Shown piece by piece: positions 56,555-64,000 of a stretch of 64,000 nt of DNA. Every line of letters starts with the position of its first letter. Position 1 is the stretch's first letter. This stretch comes from Pseudomonas sp. (GTDB lineage Bacteria > Pseudomonadota > Gammaproteobacteria > Pseudomonadales > Pseudomonadaceae): positions 1-64,000 of the forward strand of contig VMRT01000018.1 of assembly GCA_007713455.1 (NCBI GenBank). Direction: 5' to 3'. The notes beneath the pieces are model-generated. The model did not search any database. It saw nothing but the letters and a program-made list of their open reading frames with translations, and was not told where the DNA came from. Both the position numbers and the translations under genes were made by a program.

Positions 56555-58426
56555 ATGACAACAAGATCGCACCCCGGCAGCAAACGCCCCCTCGCCATTG
56601 CCGTGCAATGCCTGGCGCTGACCGGCAGCCTCGCGTTGGCCGCAGCCGCCCAGGCCAAGCCGGTCAACTGGGAAGACATCGCCAACGATCACCTGTCCAC
56701 CGAGAACGTCCTGCAATACGGCATGGGCACCAGTGCACAACGCTGGAGTCCGCTGGCACAGGTCAATGAAGACAACGTGTTCAAGCTGACCCCGGCCTGG
56801 TCGTTCTCCTTCGGTGACGAGAAACAGCGCGGCCAGGAATCCCAGGCCATCGTCCATGATGGCGTGATCTACGTGACCGGCTCCTATTCGCGCGTCTTCG
56901 CCCTCGATGCCAAGACCGGCAAGCGCCTGTGGAGTTACGCCCATCGCCTGCCCGACGACATCCGCCCGTGCTGCGACGTGGTCAACCGCGGTGCCGCCAT
57001 CTACGGCGACAAGATCTACTTCGGCACCCTCGACGCCCGTGTCGTGGCGCTGAACAAGGACACCGGCAAGGTCGTCTGGAACAAGAAGTTCGGCGATCAC
57101 GGCGCCGGCTACACCATGACCGGAGCTCCGACGCTGGTCAAAGACGCCAAGACCGGCAAGGTGCTGCTGGTACACGGCAGCTCGGGTGACGAGTTCGGCA
57201 TCGTCGGCAAACTGTTCGCCCGCGACCCGGATACCGGCGAAGAAGTCTGGATGCGCCCCTTCGTCGAGGGCCACATGGGCCGTCTCAACGGCAAGGACAG
57301 CACGCCGACCGGCGACATCAAGGCGCCGTCCTGGCCGGACGACCCCAACCACCCGACCGGCAAGAAGGAAGCCTGGAGTCAGGGCGGCGGCGCGCCGTGG
57401 CAGAGTGCGAGCTTCGACCCGGAAACCAACACCATCATCGTCGGTGCCGGCAACCCCGCCCCGTGGAACGGCTGGGAGCGCACCAGCGATGGCGGCAACC
57501 CGAAGGACTACGACAGTCTCTACACCTCCGGCCAGGTCGGCGTCGATCCGAGCACCGGCGAGGTGAAGTGGTTCTACCAGCACACCCCGAACGACGCCTG
57601 GGACTTCTCCGGTAACAACGAGCTGGTGCTGTTCGACTACAAGGACAAGAACGGCAAGACCGTCAAGGCCACGGCCCACGCCGACCGCAACGGTTTCTTC
57701 TATGTCGTCGACCGCAAGGACGGCAAGCTGCAGAACGCTTTCCCCTTCGTCGACGGCATCACCTGGGCCAGCCATATCGATCTGAAAACCGGTCGCCCGG
57801 TGGAGAACGAGGGCCAGCGTCCACCCAAACCGGAGCCGGGCGAGAAGCACGGCAAATCGGTTGAAGTATCCCCACCCTTCCTCGGCGGCAAGAACTGGAA
57901 CCCCATGGCCTACAGCCAGGACACCGGCCTGTTCTACGTACCGGCCAACCACTGGAAAGAGGACTACTGGACCGAGGAAGTCAGCTACAAGAAGGGCTCG
58001 GCCTATCTCGGCCAGGGCTTCCGCATCAAGCGCATGTACGACGACCACGTCGGCATCCTGCGCGCCATGGACCCGACCACCGGCAAGGTGGCGTGGGAAC
58101 ACAAGGAAAAGCTGCCGCTGTGGGCCGGCGTGCTGGCGACCAAGGGCAACCTGGTATTCACCGGCACCAGCGACGGCTACTTCAAGGCCTTCAATGCCAA
58201 AACCGGTGACGAGCTGTGGAAATTCCAGACTGGCAGCGGCGTGATTTCCCCGCCTGTGACCTGGGAGCAGGACGGCGAGCAGTACATCGGCGTGACGGTC
58301 GGTTACGGCGGCGCCGTGCCACTGTGGGGCGGCGACATGGCCGTACTGACCAAGCCGGTCGCCCAGGGTGGTTCCTTCTGGGTATTCAAGCTTCCGGATT
58401 GGGAGAAGAAGACCGCCAAGCGATGA
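56555..58426 (+). CDS. pedE: PQQ alcohol dehydrogenase, calcium type (PedE/ExaA-like)
   Basis: Protein of 623 residues with signal peptide (ends AAAQA-KPV) and the eight-bladed quinoprotein fold. Vicinal cysteines 139-140 (RPCCDV). Catalytic Asp350 is followed at +2 by Ser352 (WDFSGNNE), so the extra lanthanide-binding Asp is absent and calcium is expected. GNPAPWN supplies the metal-binding Asn. It oxidises ethanol and similar alcohols to aldehydes, passing electrons to the cytochrome encoded divergently. ATG 56555 follows AGGGA and begins a signal peptide; a long upstream in-frame extension to 56138 is not supported. Confidence 0.92.
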   Translation: MTTRSHPGSKRPLAIAVQCLALTGSLALAAAAQAKPVNWEDIANDHLSTENVLQYGMGTSAQRWSPLAQVNEDNVFKLTPAWSFSFGDEKQRGQESQAIVHDGVIYVTGSYSRVFALDAKTGKRLWSYAHRLPDDIRPCCDVVNRGAAIYGDKIYFGTLDARVVALNKDTGKVVWNKKFGDHGAGYTMTGAPTLVKDAKTGKVLLVHGSSGDEFGIVGKLFARDPDTGEEVWMRPFVEGHMGRLNGKDSTPTGDIKAPSWPDDPNHPTGKKEAWSQGGGAPWQSASFDPETNTIIVGAGNPAPWNGWERTSDGGNPKDYDSLYTSGQVGVDPSTGEVKWFYQHTPNDAWDFSGNNELVLFDYKDKNGKTVKATAHADRNGFFYVVDRKDGKLQNAFPFVDGITWASHIDLKTGRPVENEGQRPPKPEPGEKHGKSVEVSPPFLGGKNWNPMAYSQDTGLFYVPANHWKEDYWTEEVSYKKGSAYLGQGFRIKRMYDDHVGILRAMDPTTGKVAWEHKEKLPLWAGVLATKGNLVFTGTSDGYFKAFNAKTGDELWKFQTGSGVISPPVTWEQDGEQYIGVTVGYGGAVPLWGGDMAVLTKPVAQGGSFWVFKLPDWEKKTAKR

Positions 58427-58433
58427 GCCGAGC

Positions 58434-58468
58434 CGTGCCCGCCACCGCGCGGGCACGCCTCGTGTTTT
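58434..58468 (+). terminator. Terminator-like hairpin after pedE
   Basis: 9-bp stem CGTGCCCGC / GCGGGCACG with a 6-base loop starting eight bases after pedE; TTTT follows only after seven more bases, so termination is probably partial and the pentapeptide gene may still be read through. Confidence 0.5.
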
Positions 58469-58589
58469 CAACGTACAGCGGCTCGCGCGGCGCGTCTGGC
58501 CCAGCCGGCTCCGGGTTGGCGCTCTCGTCGACAGGCCAGAAACGCCACGCGACCGCTTTTCTCTATTGCCCTGCCCCAGGTGACTTCCC

Positions 58590-59243
58590 ATGAACAGCCC
58601 TAACCGCTTGCTCCTGCCACTGGCCCTGTTCGCCAGCGCGTCCGCCTTCGCCGCGGATGACGGTCCTCTGACGATCAACGGCTGCGTACTCCAGCCCGAG
58701 AGCCAATGTGCCAACGCCGATCTGCGCGGCGCCGACCTCAGCAATCAGGACCTGCGCCGCATCAACCTCGCCGGTGCCAACCTCTCCGGCGCCAACCTGC
58801 GCCACGCCAACCTCGACCTGGCCAATCTGGAAAAAGCCAACCTAACCGGTGCCACGCTTAACCGCGCCAGCCTGCAACAGGCCAACCTGCGCCTGGCCAA
58901 TTTCACAGATGCCCGGCTGATCGCCATCCAGGGCTGGGGCCTGTTCGCCCAGGCCGCCCAGTTCAAGGGAGCCGACCTCACTGGCGCCTACCTTGAGTTC
59001 GCCCGCATGAGTGGCGCCAGGATGCACGGCAGCACGCTGCACGCCGCCGACCTGGAAATGACCTGGCTGAGCAAGGCCGATCTCGAGGGTGCCGATCTGA
59101 CCGACGCTAACCTGCAGGAAGCCAAGCTCAACGACGCCAACCTCGGTAAAGCGGTGCTAACCGGCGCGCGCCGGCACTACGCGACGTTTCAAGGCACCAA
59201 CATGGAAGGCTGCAAGGACTGCCCGGTCGATTGGGAGAAATGA
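58590..59243 (+). CDS. Secreted pentapeptide-repeat protein
   Basis: Protein of 217 residues with a signal peptide (ends ASAFA-ADD). From about residue 40 it contains A(D/N)LxxA-type pentapeptides in two blocks (ADLRGADLSNQDLRR...ANLRLANF, then ADLTGAYLEF...AKLNDANLGKAVLTGA), which fold as a right-handed quadrilateral helix. Four cysteines, including GCKDCPVDW at the end, suggest disulfides. A pentapeptide protein is a regular neighbour of pedE/exaA in pseudomonads (PP_2673 from memory). Function unknown; a periplasmic scaffold for the dehydrogenase is conceivable. Confidence 0.87.
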   Translation: MNSPNRLLLPLALFASASAFAADDGPLTINGCVLQPESQCANADLRGADLSNQDLRRINLAGANLSGANLRHANLDLANLEKANLTGATLNRASLQQANLRLANFTDARLIAIQGWGLFAQAAQFKGADLTGAYLEFARMSGARMHGSTLHAADLEMTWLSKADLEGADLTDANLQEAKLNDANLGKAVLTGARRHYATFQGTNMEGCKDCPVDWEK

Positions 59244-59368
59244 AACCACCGCCGATAGGCCAATTCAATCGCCGGTATAGAGCAAACCATTGGCTGGCAA
59301 GCTCAGGAAAATGACTCAGGCGCCGATCAAGTGACTGGGCTGTTTTGCCCTTCACCGGATGCCAATAA

Positions 59369-60685
59369 ATGTTCAACAAGAACCTGAAACGGGAACTGGC
59401 TGAATTGCGCGAGGAAGCCGCAATCAATCAGCAGATCAAGAACTCGTTGTACAGGGAGATGATGGTCCTGGAACTGGACCCGCAAGGACGCATTCAGCAC
59501 GCCAACGAGCTGTTCCTTAGCGAAATGGGCTATCGCCGCGACGATCTCATCGGCCGCTCCGTCGACGACTTCTTCAGCCAGCAGTTTCGTACCGAACCGA
59601 ACTACTCACGCCTCAAGAACGCCATGCAGCGCGCGGAGCACATCAGCGGCGCCTACCGACTGCTACAGGCTGACGGCCAGGAAGCCTGGCTGCGTTCGAT
59701 CTGGCAGCCGATCACGGGCTCGGATGGCAGGTTACATCACTTCACGCTATGCGCCACCAACCTGACCCGCACCATCGAGACCTCACGCGAGCACGAAAGC
59801 GTAATCAACGCGCTGTTGCGCTCCACCGCGGTGATCGAGTTTGACCTCGGCGGGCATGTCATCACCGCCAACCAGCGGTTCCTCGACGGCATGGGCTACC
59901 GCCTCGAGCAGATCAAGGGCAAGCACCACCGCATGTTCTGTGAACGGGAGGAAAGCGAGTCGCCGGCCTATCGCGAATTCTGGGCTAGCCTCAACCGTGG
60001 CGAGTACATCGCCGAGCGCTTCAAGCGTATCGATGCCCACGGTCAGACCGTCTGGCTCGAGGCATCCTACAACCCGGTGCTCGATGCCTACGGCAAGCTG
60101 TACAAGGTGATCAAGTTCGCCACCGTCATCACCGACCAGGTCAACCGGGAGATGGCCGTGGCCGAGGCCGCAACGATTGCCTACGACACATCCCAGCACA
60201 CCGACCTCAGCGCCCAGCGCGGCGCGCAAGTGGTCCAGCAGACGGTCGAAGTGATGCATCGCATCGCCCAGCAGATGCAGGAAGCCTCCGACGGTATCGA
60301 GGCGCTGGACAAGCAGTCGCAGCTGATCGGCGCGATCCTCAAGACCATCAGCGGTATTGCCGATCAGACCAACCTGCTGGCACTCAACGCCGCCATCGAA
60401 GCCGCACGGGCCGGCGATCAGGGCCGTGGCTTCGCGGTGGTGGCCGACGAGGTTCGCCAGCTGGCGGCCCGCACCAGCAAGGCCGCCGAGGAGATCGTCG
60501 GCGTGGTGCAGAAGAACCAGGACCTGGCGCAAGCCGCCGTGCACAGCATGAGCGCGAGCCGTGACCAGGCCGAGCAGGGACTGGAATTCGCCAACCAGGC
60601 CGGCGCGGTGATCGTCGAGATCCAGGACGGCGCGCAGCGCGTGGTCGGCGCGGTCGGGCAGTTCGCCAGCCAGTTGAAGAACTGA
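59369..60685 (+). CDS. Soluble PAS-PAS chemoreceptor (BdlA-like)
   Basis: Protein of 438 residues with no membrane helix. It has two PAS domains (about 28-140: [24 protein letters not shown]; and about 150-265: [23 protein letters not shown]) and a short methyl-accepting signalling domain with the CheA/CheW tip ([37 protein letters not shown]). The layout equals BdlA of P. aeruginosa, which controls biofilm dispersal through cyclic di-GMP. PAS cofactor (haem or FAD) cannot be read directly. It stands alone downstream of the alcohol-oxidation cluster. Confidence 0.88.
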   Translation: MFNKNLKRELAELREEAAINQQIKNSLYREMMVLELDPQGRIQHANELFLSEMGYRRDDLIGRSVDDFFSQQFRTEPNYSRLKNAMQRAEHISGAYRLLQADGQEAWLRSIWQPITGSDGRLHHFTLCATNLTRTIETSREHESVINALLRSTAVIEFDLGGHVITANQRFLDGMGYRLEQIKGKHHRMFCEREESESPAYREFWASLNRGEYIAERFKRIDAHGQTVWLEASYNPVLDAYGKLYKVIKFATVITDQVNREMAVAEAATIAYDTSQHTDLSAQRGAQVVQQTVEVMHRIAQQMQEASDGIEALDKQSQLIGAILKTISGIADQTNLLALNAAIEAARAGDQGRGFAVVADEVRQLAARTSKAAEEIVGVVQKNQDLAQAAVHSMSASRDQAEQGLEFANQAGAVIVEIQDGAQRVVGAVGQFASQLKN

Positions 60686-60791
60686 TGGCGAGCCTGTCCA
60701 CAGCAGATCGGCACATGAGGGCTGGCCGCGCTACAGCCGAGTCGGCACCGCTGCAGGCTGACTCGATCATCAGCGTTCGGAGGACGCCAGC

Positions 60792-61427
60792 TTGACGCAG
60801 AAGCTGATCATTCATATCCGCCAGCATCCGAATGTCGACGGGCTGCCGCGCTTCGACGGGCTGACGTCGGCGAGCATCGTCACCCCCGCGGCGGCGGACG
60901 AGTTTCGCGCGGCGGTGGAGGAAATCATGGGCTTTGCCTGCATCGGTTTCGATACCGAATCCAAACCGACCTTCAAGGTGGGCGAAGTCTCCAGCGGTCC
61001 GCACCTGATCCAGTTCGCCACCCCGGCAAAGGCCTACCTGTTCAGGATCGGCGTGCCCGGCTGCATCGAAGCGGCCAGCGCAATCCTGCAATCGCCCGCG
61101 CTGGCGAAGATCGGTTTCGGGCTGAAGTCGGATCGTTCCAGGCTGCACGGCAAGCTCGGCATCCGGCCGACCAGTCTGCTGGACCTGGGCTCGGTGCTTC
61201 GCTATCAGGGCAAGAAGGGTCAGGTCGGCCTGCGCGGTGCGGTGGCCGCGGTGCTCGACGCACGGATCGAAAAATCCCGCAGCGTGGCCACCTCGAACTG
61301 GGCGAATCCCGCGCTGACCGAGGCACAGCAGGCCTACGCGGCCAACGACGCCTACGCCGCGCTGTGCGTGTTCCTCGGCCTGAGCGCAGAGCAGCAGGCG
61401 ATGCTGCTCGCGGCGCTACCGCGCTGA
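60792..61427 (+). CDS. DEDDy 3'-5' exonuclease domain protein
   Basis: Protein of 211 residues with the RNase D/WRN-type exonuclease fold: motif I CIGFDTESKP, motif II around GFGLKSDRSRL and motif III with Tyr and Asp in QQAYAANDAYAALCVF. It lacks the HRDC domains of RNase D, so it is a single-domain exonuclease acting on RNA or DNA. The start is TTG 60792, supported by GGAGGA seven bases upstream. It converges with the MFS gene, 27 bases between stops. Confidence 0.85.
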   Translation: MTQKLIIHIRQHPNVDGLPRFDGLTSASIVTPAAADEFRAAVEEIMGFACIGFDTESKPTFKVGEVSSGPHLIQFATPAKAYLFRIGVPGCIEAASAILQSPALAKIGFGLKSDRSRLHGKLGIRPTSLLDLGSVLRYQGKKGQVGLRGAVAAVLDARIEKSRSVATSNWANPALTEAQQAYAANDAYAALCVFLGLSAEQQAMLLAALPR

Positions 61428-61454
61428 CAGGGCTTCGGCGGCAGTCAACAGGAG

Positions 61455-62618
61455 TCAGGCCAGCCCATGCGCCCGGCGTTGCAGGAAGGTCAGCGCTGCA
61501 TACGCCATGACGCCCAGCGCCGCCGACAGCCACAGCGCCCGCGTACCGAAGTCGTCGATCAGCAGCGCGAACACCAGCGGCGAAAATGCTTGGGCGAAAC
61601 GTGCCGGCACCATCAGCAGCCCCTGGCGCAGGCCATAGCCATGGGGGCCGAATATCGCCAGCGGCAAGGTCCCTTTGGCGATGGTCAGAATGCCGTTGCC
61701 GCCGCCATGCAGAAGCACGAATGCGGTGGTCGCAGGCGCACCCACCAGCATCACGCCAGCCGCGCCGATGGGATGGGCAATGGCGGCGAGGCGGGCCGAG
61801 ATCAGCGGATGGAAGCGCTGCAGCAAAACGAACTCCAGGCAGCGCGCCCCGACCTGGGCCGGCCCGACCATCGCCGCGATTCCGATGGCCGCGGCCGCTG
61901 ACAGCCCGGACTCCTGCAACAGACGTGGCAGGTGCGCCGCCATCGCCGTGCTGGTGAACCAGGTGGCGGCGAAGACGAAGGCCAGCAACGCCATGGTCGA
62001 TCCAGCACCCGAGCGGTCGTTTGTCTGCGCTTGCTCTGCCGCGGTCGGGGCCGGCTGCACGCCAACCGGGATCAGCAACCGGTTCAACGGCAGCCCGAGC
62101 AGCAGATGCGCTCCGGCCCATGTGAGGCATGTGGCGCGCCAGCCGAATTCGGCGTTCAACCAGCCGCTGATCGGCCAGCACACCGTACTGGCGAAGCCGG
62201 CGAGCAAGGTGATGCCGGTGATCGCGCCACGCGCATCGCGACCGTAGATGCCGGCAAGCGTGGAGAAGGCCGACTCATAAAGGCCGAGCGCCATGCCGAT
62301 GCCGATCACCAACCAGCCGGCCCAGAGCATCAGCGGTCCGTTGGCCAGGCCGAGCATGGCCAGGCCAACGGCAAAAACGATGCTGGAAAGCGCCAGCACA
62401 TCGCGCCCGCCATGATGGTCGATGCGCTTGCCCGACAGCGGTCCGAGGACGGCCGTGACGATCAGTGCCAGGGAAAATGCAGCGAATACATTGCCTGTGG
62501 AAATGCCCAGCTCGCTCGCCATCGGTTCGGCGAGAATGGCCGGCAGGTAGTAGGTCGAGCCCCAGGCCAGGGTCTGTGCACTGCCGAGTGCAAGAACGAT
62601 GCGCAGACGTGACGGCAT
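61455..62618 (-). CDS. MFS transporter
   Basis: Protein of 387 residues with twelve predicted helices (LRIVLALGSAQTLAWGSTYYLPAILA; GKRIDHHGGRDVLALSSI as motif A). Opening helix AQTLAWGSTYYLPA resembles transporters of the YbfB/oxalate-formate-antiporter-like groups, substrate unknown. ATG 62618 begins three bases after the stop of a 19-codon leader ORF (TGA-GC-ATG), so its translation is probably coupled to the leader. A GTG at 62630 overlapping the leader is an alternative start. Confidence 0.85.
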   Translation of the reverse strand: MPSRLRIVLALGSAQTLAWGSTYYLPAILAEPMASELGISTGNVFAAFSLALIVTAVLGPLSGKRIDHHGGRDVLALSSIVFAVGLAMLGLANGPLMLWAGWLVIGIGMALGLYESAFSTLAGIYGRDARGAITGITLLAGFASTVCWPISGWLNAEFGWRATCLTWAGAHLLLGLPLNRLLIPVGVQPAPTAAEQAQTNDRSGAGSTMALLAFVFAATWFTSTAMAAHLPRLLQESGLSAAAAIGIAAMVGPAQVGARCLEFVLLQRFHPLISARLAAIAHPIGAAGVMLVGAPATTAFVLLHGGGNGILTIAKGTLPLAIFGPHGYGLRQGLLMVPARFAQAFSPLVFALLIDDFGTRALWLSAALGVMAYAALTFLQRRAHGLA

Positions 62619-62620
62619 GC

Positions 62621-62680
62621 TCAGCGGCACCCGCCAGCAGCACGTTGCGAGACGAGGGGGTAATGATGGACGCGGTTCAT
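62621..62680 (-). CDS. 19-residue leader peptide upstream of MFS gene
   Basis: ORF of 19 codons, MNRVHHYPLVSQRAAGGCR, with AGGAG five bases before its ATG, a stronger ribosome site than that of the transporter gene. The stop lies two bases before the MFS ATG. A codon for Cys sits next to last, which could allow attenuation by charged tRNA-Cys, or the ORF may only couple translation. The peptide is too short for a domain; conservation in relatives would decide. Not recognised with certainty as a known leader. Confidence 0.5.
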   Translation of the reverse strand: MNRVHHYPLVSQRAAGGCR

Positions 62681-62806
62681 CCGTGCTCCTGTGCTGCCGT
62701 CAACCAATCGGCCAAGCTCGCCAGGATACGCAATCGCTCGTGACGATTTCACGTCAGAACCTTGAACCGCGAGCACACCGAACACCGCAGCCAGGCCGGA
62801 CGCGAA

Positions 62807-62832
62807 CATGCCGGGCGCAAAGGCCCGGCATG
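62807..62832. terminator. Hairpin downstream of TonB receptor gene
   Basis: Perfect 10-bp stem CATGCCGGGC / GCCCGGCATG with a 6-base loop, 25 bases after the stop of the leftward receptor gene. There is no U-tract on either side, so terminator function is uncertain. The remaining bases to 62680 show nothing else. Confidence 0.45.
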
Positions 62833-62856
62833 CTCGGTGCTGCTGCGACTGATCGG

Positions 62857-64000
62857 TTATAGCGCATCCCAGCGATAACGCACGCCCACCCAGCCCGCCC
62901 GGGGCGCGCCTGGGGCGATGAACTGCTCGTGGCGCCATTCATCCGGGTCCGACTCGAAAGCGTTGCCAGCACCGACGAAGGAATTCTCGGCCAACGCACC
63001 GCCGGTGGCGTACCGCTTGTCGAAGAGGTTGTCGACCCGGCCGAACAGCGTCCAGTCACGGGCGAAGCGGTAATCGGCAGTGAGGTTGACCACCGCGTAA
63101 CCTGGCAGCTTGCCGCTGCCCTCTACCTCTTCGTTGGGCTGATGACGGTTGTTCTCGTTGCCGCGCACGTACTGCGACGAGTACGCCAGGACGCTGGTGC
63201 CGACTCGTAGGCGCTCATTGAGATTCCAGTTCAGCCCCAGCTTGAGGTTGTGCTTCGGCAGGCCTGGCAGATAGTCACCGCTGGACACGCGAATCTCGTC
63301 GTCCGGGCAGCCGCCCTCGCCTTCGGTGCTGTTGTTCTCGGCCAGGATGCAGGCCCCGGAGCGGAAGGTGGCGTGCAGGAAGGTGTAGTCCACCCGCCAG
63401 TCGAATGGCCCCTGCTCGCCAGCCAGACCCAGTTCGATGCCCTGACGACGGGTGCGGCCAAAGTTGGTGAAGTAGCCCATGCTACCGCCCGTGCCGACAA
63501 ACAGCAGGTCATCATGGTTCACGCTGCGGAAAGCCCCGAGGTTCCAGCGGGTGCCGCCGGCCAGTTCGCCGCGTACACCGACCTCCAGCGTGCGGGTGAC
63601 AACCTGCTCGAGGAAGGGGTCGGCCGCCATGGCGTTTGGCAGGCTGCATGGGTTTGCAGGGTCCGCGCAGCCCAGCTCGATTGGCGTCGGCGCGCGGTTG
63701 CCCTGGGAAAAGCCGCCGTAGACTGTGACCGCCGGTTGTAGCTGCCAGGCAAAACCCAGCGCGGGATTGAGCTTGCGATAGGTGAAGTCGCCATTCAGCG
63801 CATCGCCCATGCGATCGGTGTTCACCACGCGGGTGCGATTGTAGCGCAGCGAGCCGGTCAGCTGCAGCGCGTCGGTCAGCGCCCAGGTGTCGGTGGCATA
63901 GAGGCTGGAAGTACGGGTGCGCCCCAGCAGGCTGTTGGCCTGTTCCTCCTCTTCGTTGGCGGCGATTCCGCGCTCGTCGGTCAGCTCGCCGCCCTGCTCG
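62857..64000 (-). CDS. TonB-dependent receptor, C-terminal part (cut by window edge)
   Basis: At least 380 residues of an outer-membrane beta-barrel remain in frame up to the window end; the N-terminus and plug are outside. Features: barrel strands of alternating polarity (TVYGGFSQGNRAPTPIELGCADPANPC), extracellular loops with paired cysteines, NLFDKRYATGG, and a short aromatic C-terminal strand (VGVRYRWDAL) rather than the usual final Phe. A GTG at 63828 is internal, not the start. It could import a siderophore, cobalamin or another metal complex; the closeness to a lanthanide-type dehydrogenase makes a metallophore worth testing, but nothing in the sequence shows it. Confidence 0.85.
   Translation of the reverse strand, partial: EQGGELTDERGIAANEEEEQANSLLGRTRTSSLYATDTWALTDALQLTGSLRYNRTRVVNTDRMGDALNGDFTYRKLNPALGFAWQLQPAVTVYGGFSQGNRAPTPIELGCADPANPCSLPNAMAADPFLEQVVTRTLEVGVRGELAGGTRWNLGAFRSVNHDDLLFVGTGGSMGYFTNFGRTRRQGIELGLAGEQGPFDWRVDYTFLHATFRSGACILAENNSTEGEGGCPDDEIRVSSGDYLPGLPKHNLKLGLNWNLNERLRVGTSVLAYSSQYVRGNENNRHQPNEEVEGSGKLPGYAVVNLTADYRFARDWTLFGRVDNLFDKRYATGGALAENSFVGAGNAFESDPDEWRHEQFIAPGAPRAGWVGVRYRWDAL

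Noticed and set aside
56417-58744. A 775-codon frame antisense to pedE
   Set aside because: Same GC-rich shadow effect; it would cross the pedE start region and the pentapeptide start, and shows no recognisable domain.
63828-63828. GTG as the start of the TonB receptor
   Set aside because: The frame stays open to the window edge with barrel-like sequence (LTGSLRYNRTRVVN) before it; the GTG is internal.

Overview
The window is 64 kb of GC-rich, gene-dense DNA from a gamma-proteobacterium of the Pseudomonas/Stutzerimonas (P. stutzeri-like) group. The evidence is gene content and order: nfuA-cti / metH; cysI-DUF934; nudC-fimL-crotonase-ldcA; dnaQ-rnhA-methyltransferase / gloB-mltD; and a nucleoside-peptide ABC transporter operon (npp) running into fabI. 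From memory, several of these blocks match P. aeruginosa PAO1 neighbourhoods (about PA1806-PA1847). I could not run a search, so species is not assigned. I saw no rRNA, tRNA, CRISPR array, prophage or insertion sequence.

Layout. 1-5.2 kb: a PAS-GGDEF diguanylate cyclase and a REC-CheC-like response regulator in one operon, then nfuA and the haem-containing fatty-acid cis/trans isomerase cti, all leftward. 5.3-9.5 kb: B12-dependent methionine synthase metH and a small downstream gene. 9.5-14.7 kb: an apparently accessory stretch (acyltransferase, pnuC plus a NadR-type kinase, DMT exporter, DUF1883, MFS transporter). 14.7-18.1 kb: an RlmN paralogue, an LRR-protein kinase fusion, two small membrane proteins and an unlisted 33-residue membrane ORF. 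18.3-20.6 kb: cysI, a DUF934 gene, and a second 33-residue ORF sharing the terminator. 20.7-28.6 kb: acuI-type reductase, sohB, a histidine phosphatase, an SCP2 protein, an APH-like kinase, an SDR, a TSUP transporter and nudC. 28.6-38.2 kb: fimL, crotonase, ldcA, dnaQ, rnhA, methyltransferase, gloB and mltD. 38.2-48.0 kb: an HDOD protein and the npp operon translationally overlapping fabI.

48.1-59.2 kb is the most unusual part. After an internally deleted SDR and an AraC regulator comes a periplasmic alcohol-oxidation cluster with two PQQ alcohol dehydrogenases. One (leftward) carries the Asp-Phe-Asp signature of lanthanide-dependent enzymes (PedH type). The other (rightward) carries Asp-Phe-Ser, typical of calcium enzymes (PedE/ExaA type). 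Between and around them lie a cytochrome c (PedF type), two orphan substrate-binding proteins, a SoxYZ-like carrier, a metallo-beta-lactamase-fold 'quinoprotein relay' hydrolase and a secreted pentapeptide protein. The two intergenic regions in front of the dehydrogenases share a 15-bp palindrome (CGGGAA-N3-TTCCCG) and a separate 14-bp element, arranged differently. This is a plausible DNA basis for a reciprocal metal switch. The pqq biosynthesis genes and the pedR/pedS-type regulators are not in the window.

59.3-64.0 kb: a soluble PAS-PAS chemoreceptor of BdlA architecture, a DEDDy exonuclease, an MFS transporter preceded by a 19-codon leader ORF, and the C-terminal part of a TonB-dependent receptor cut by the window edge.
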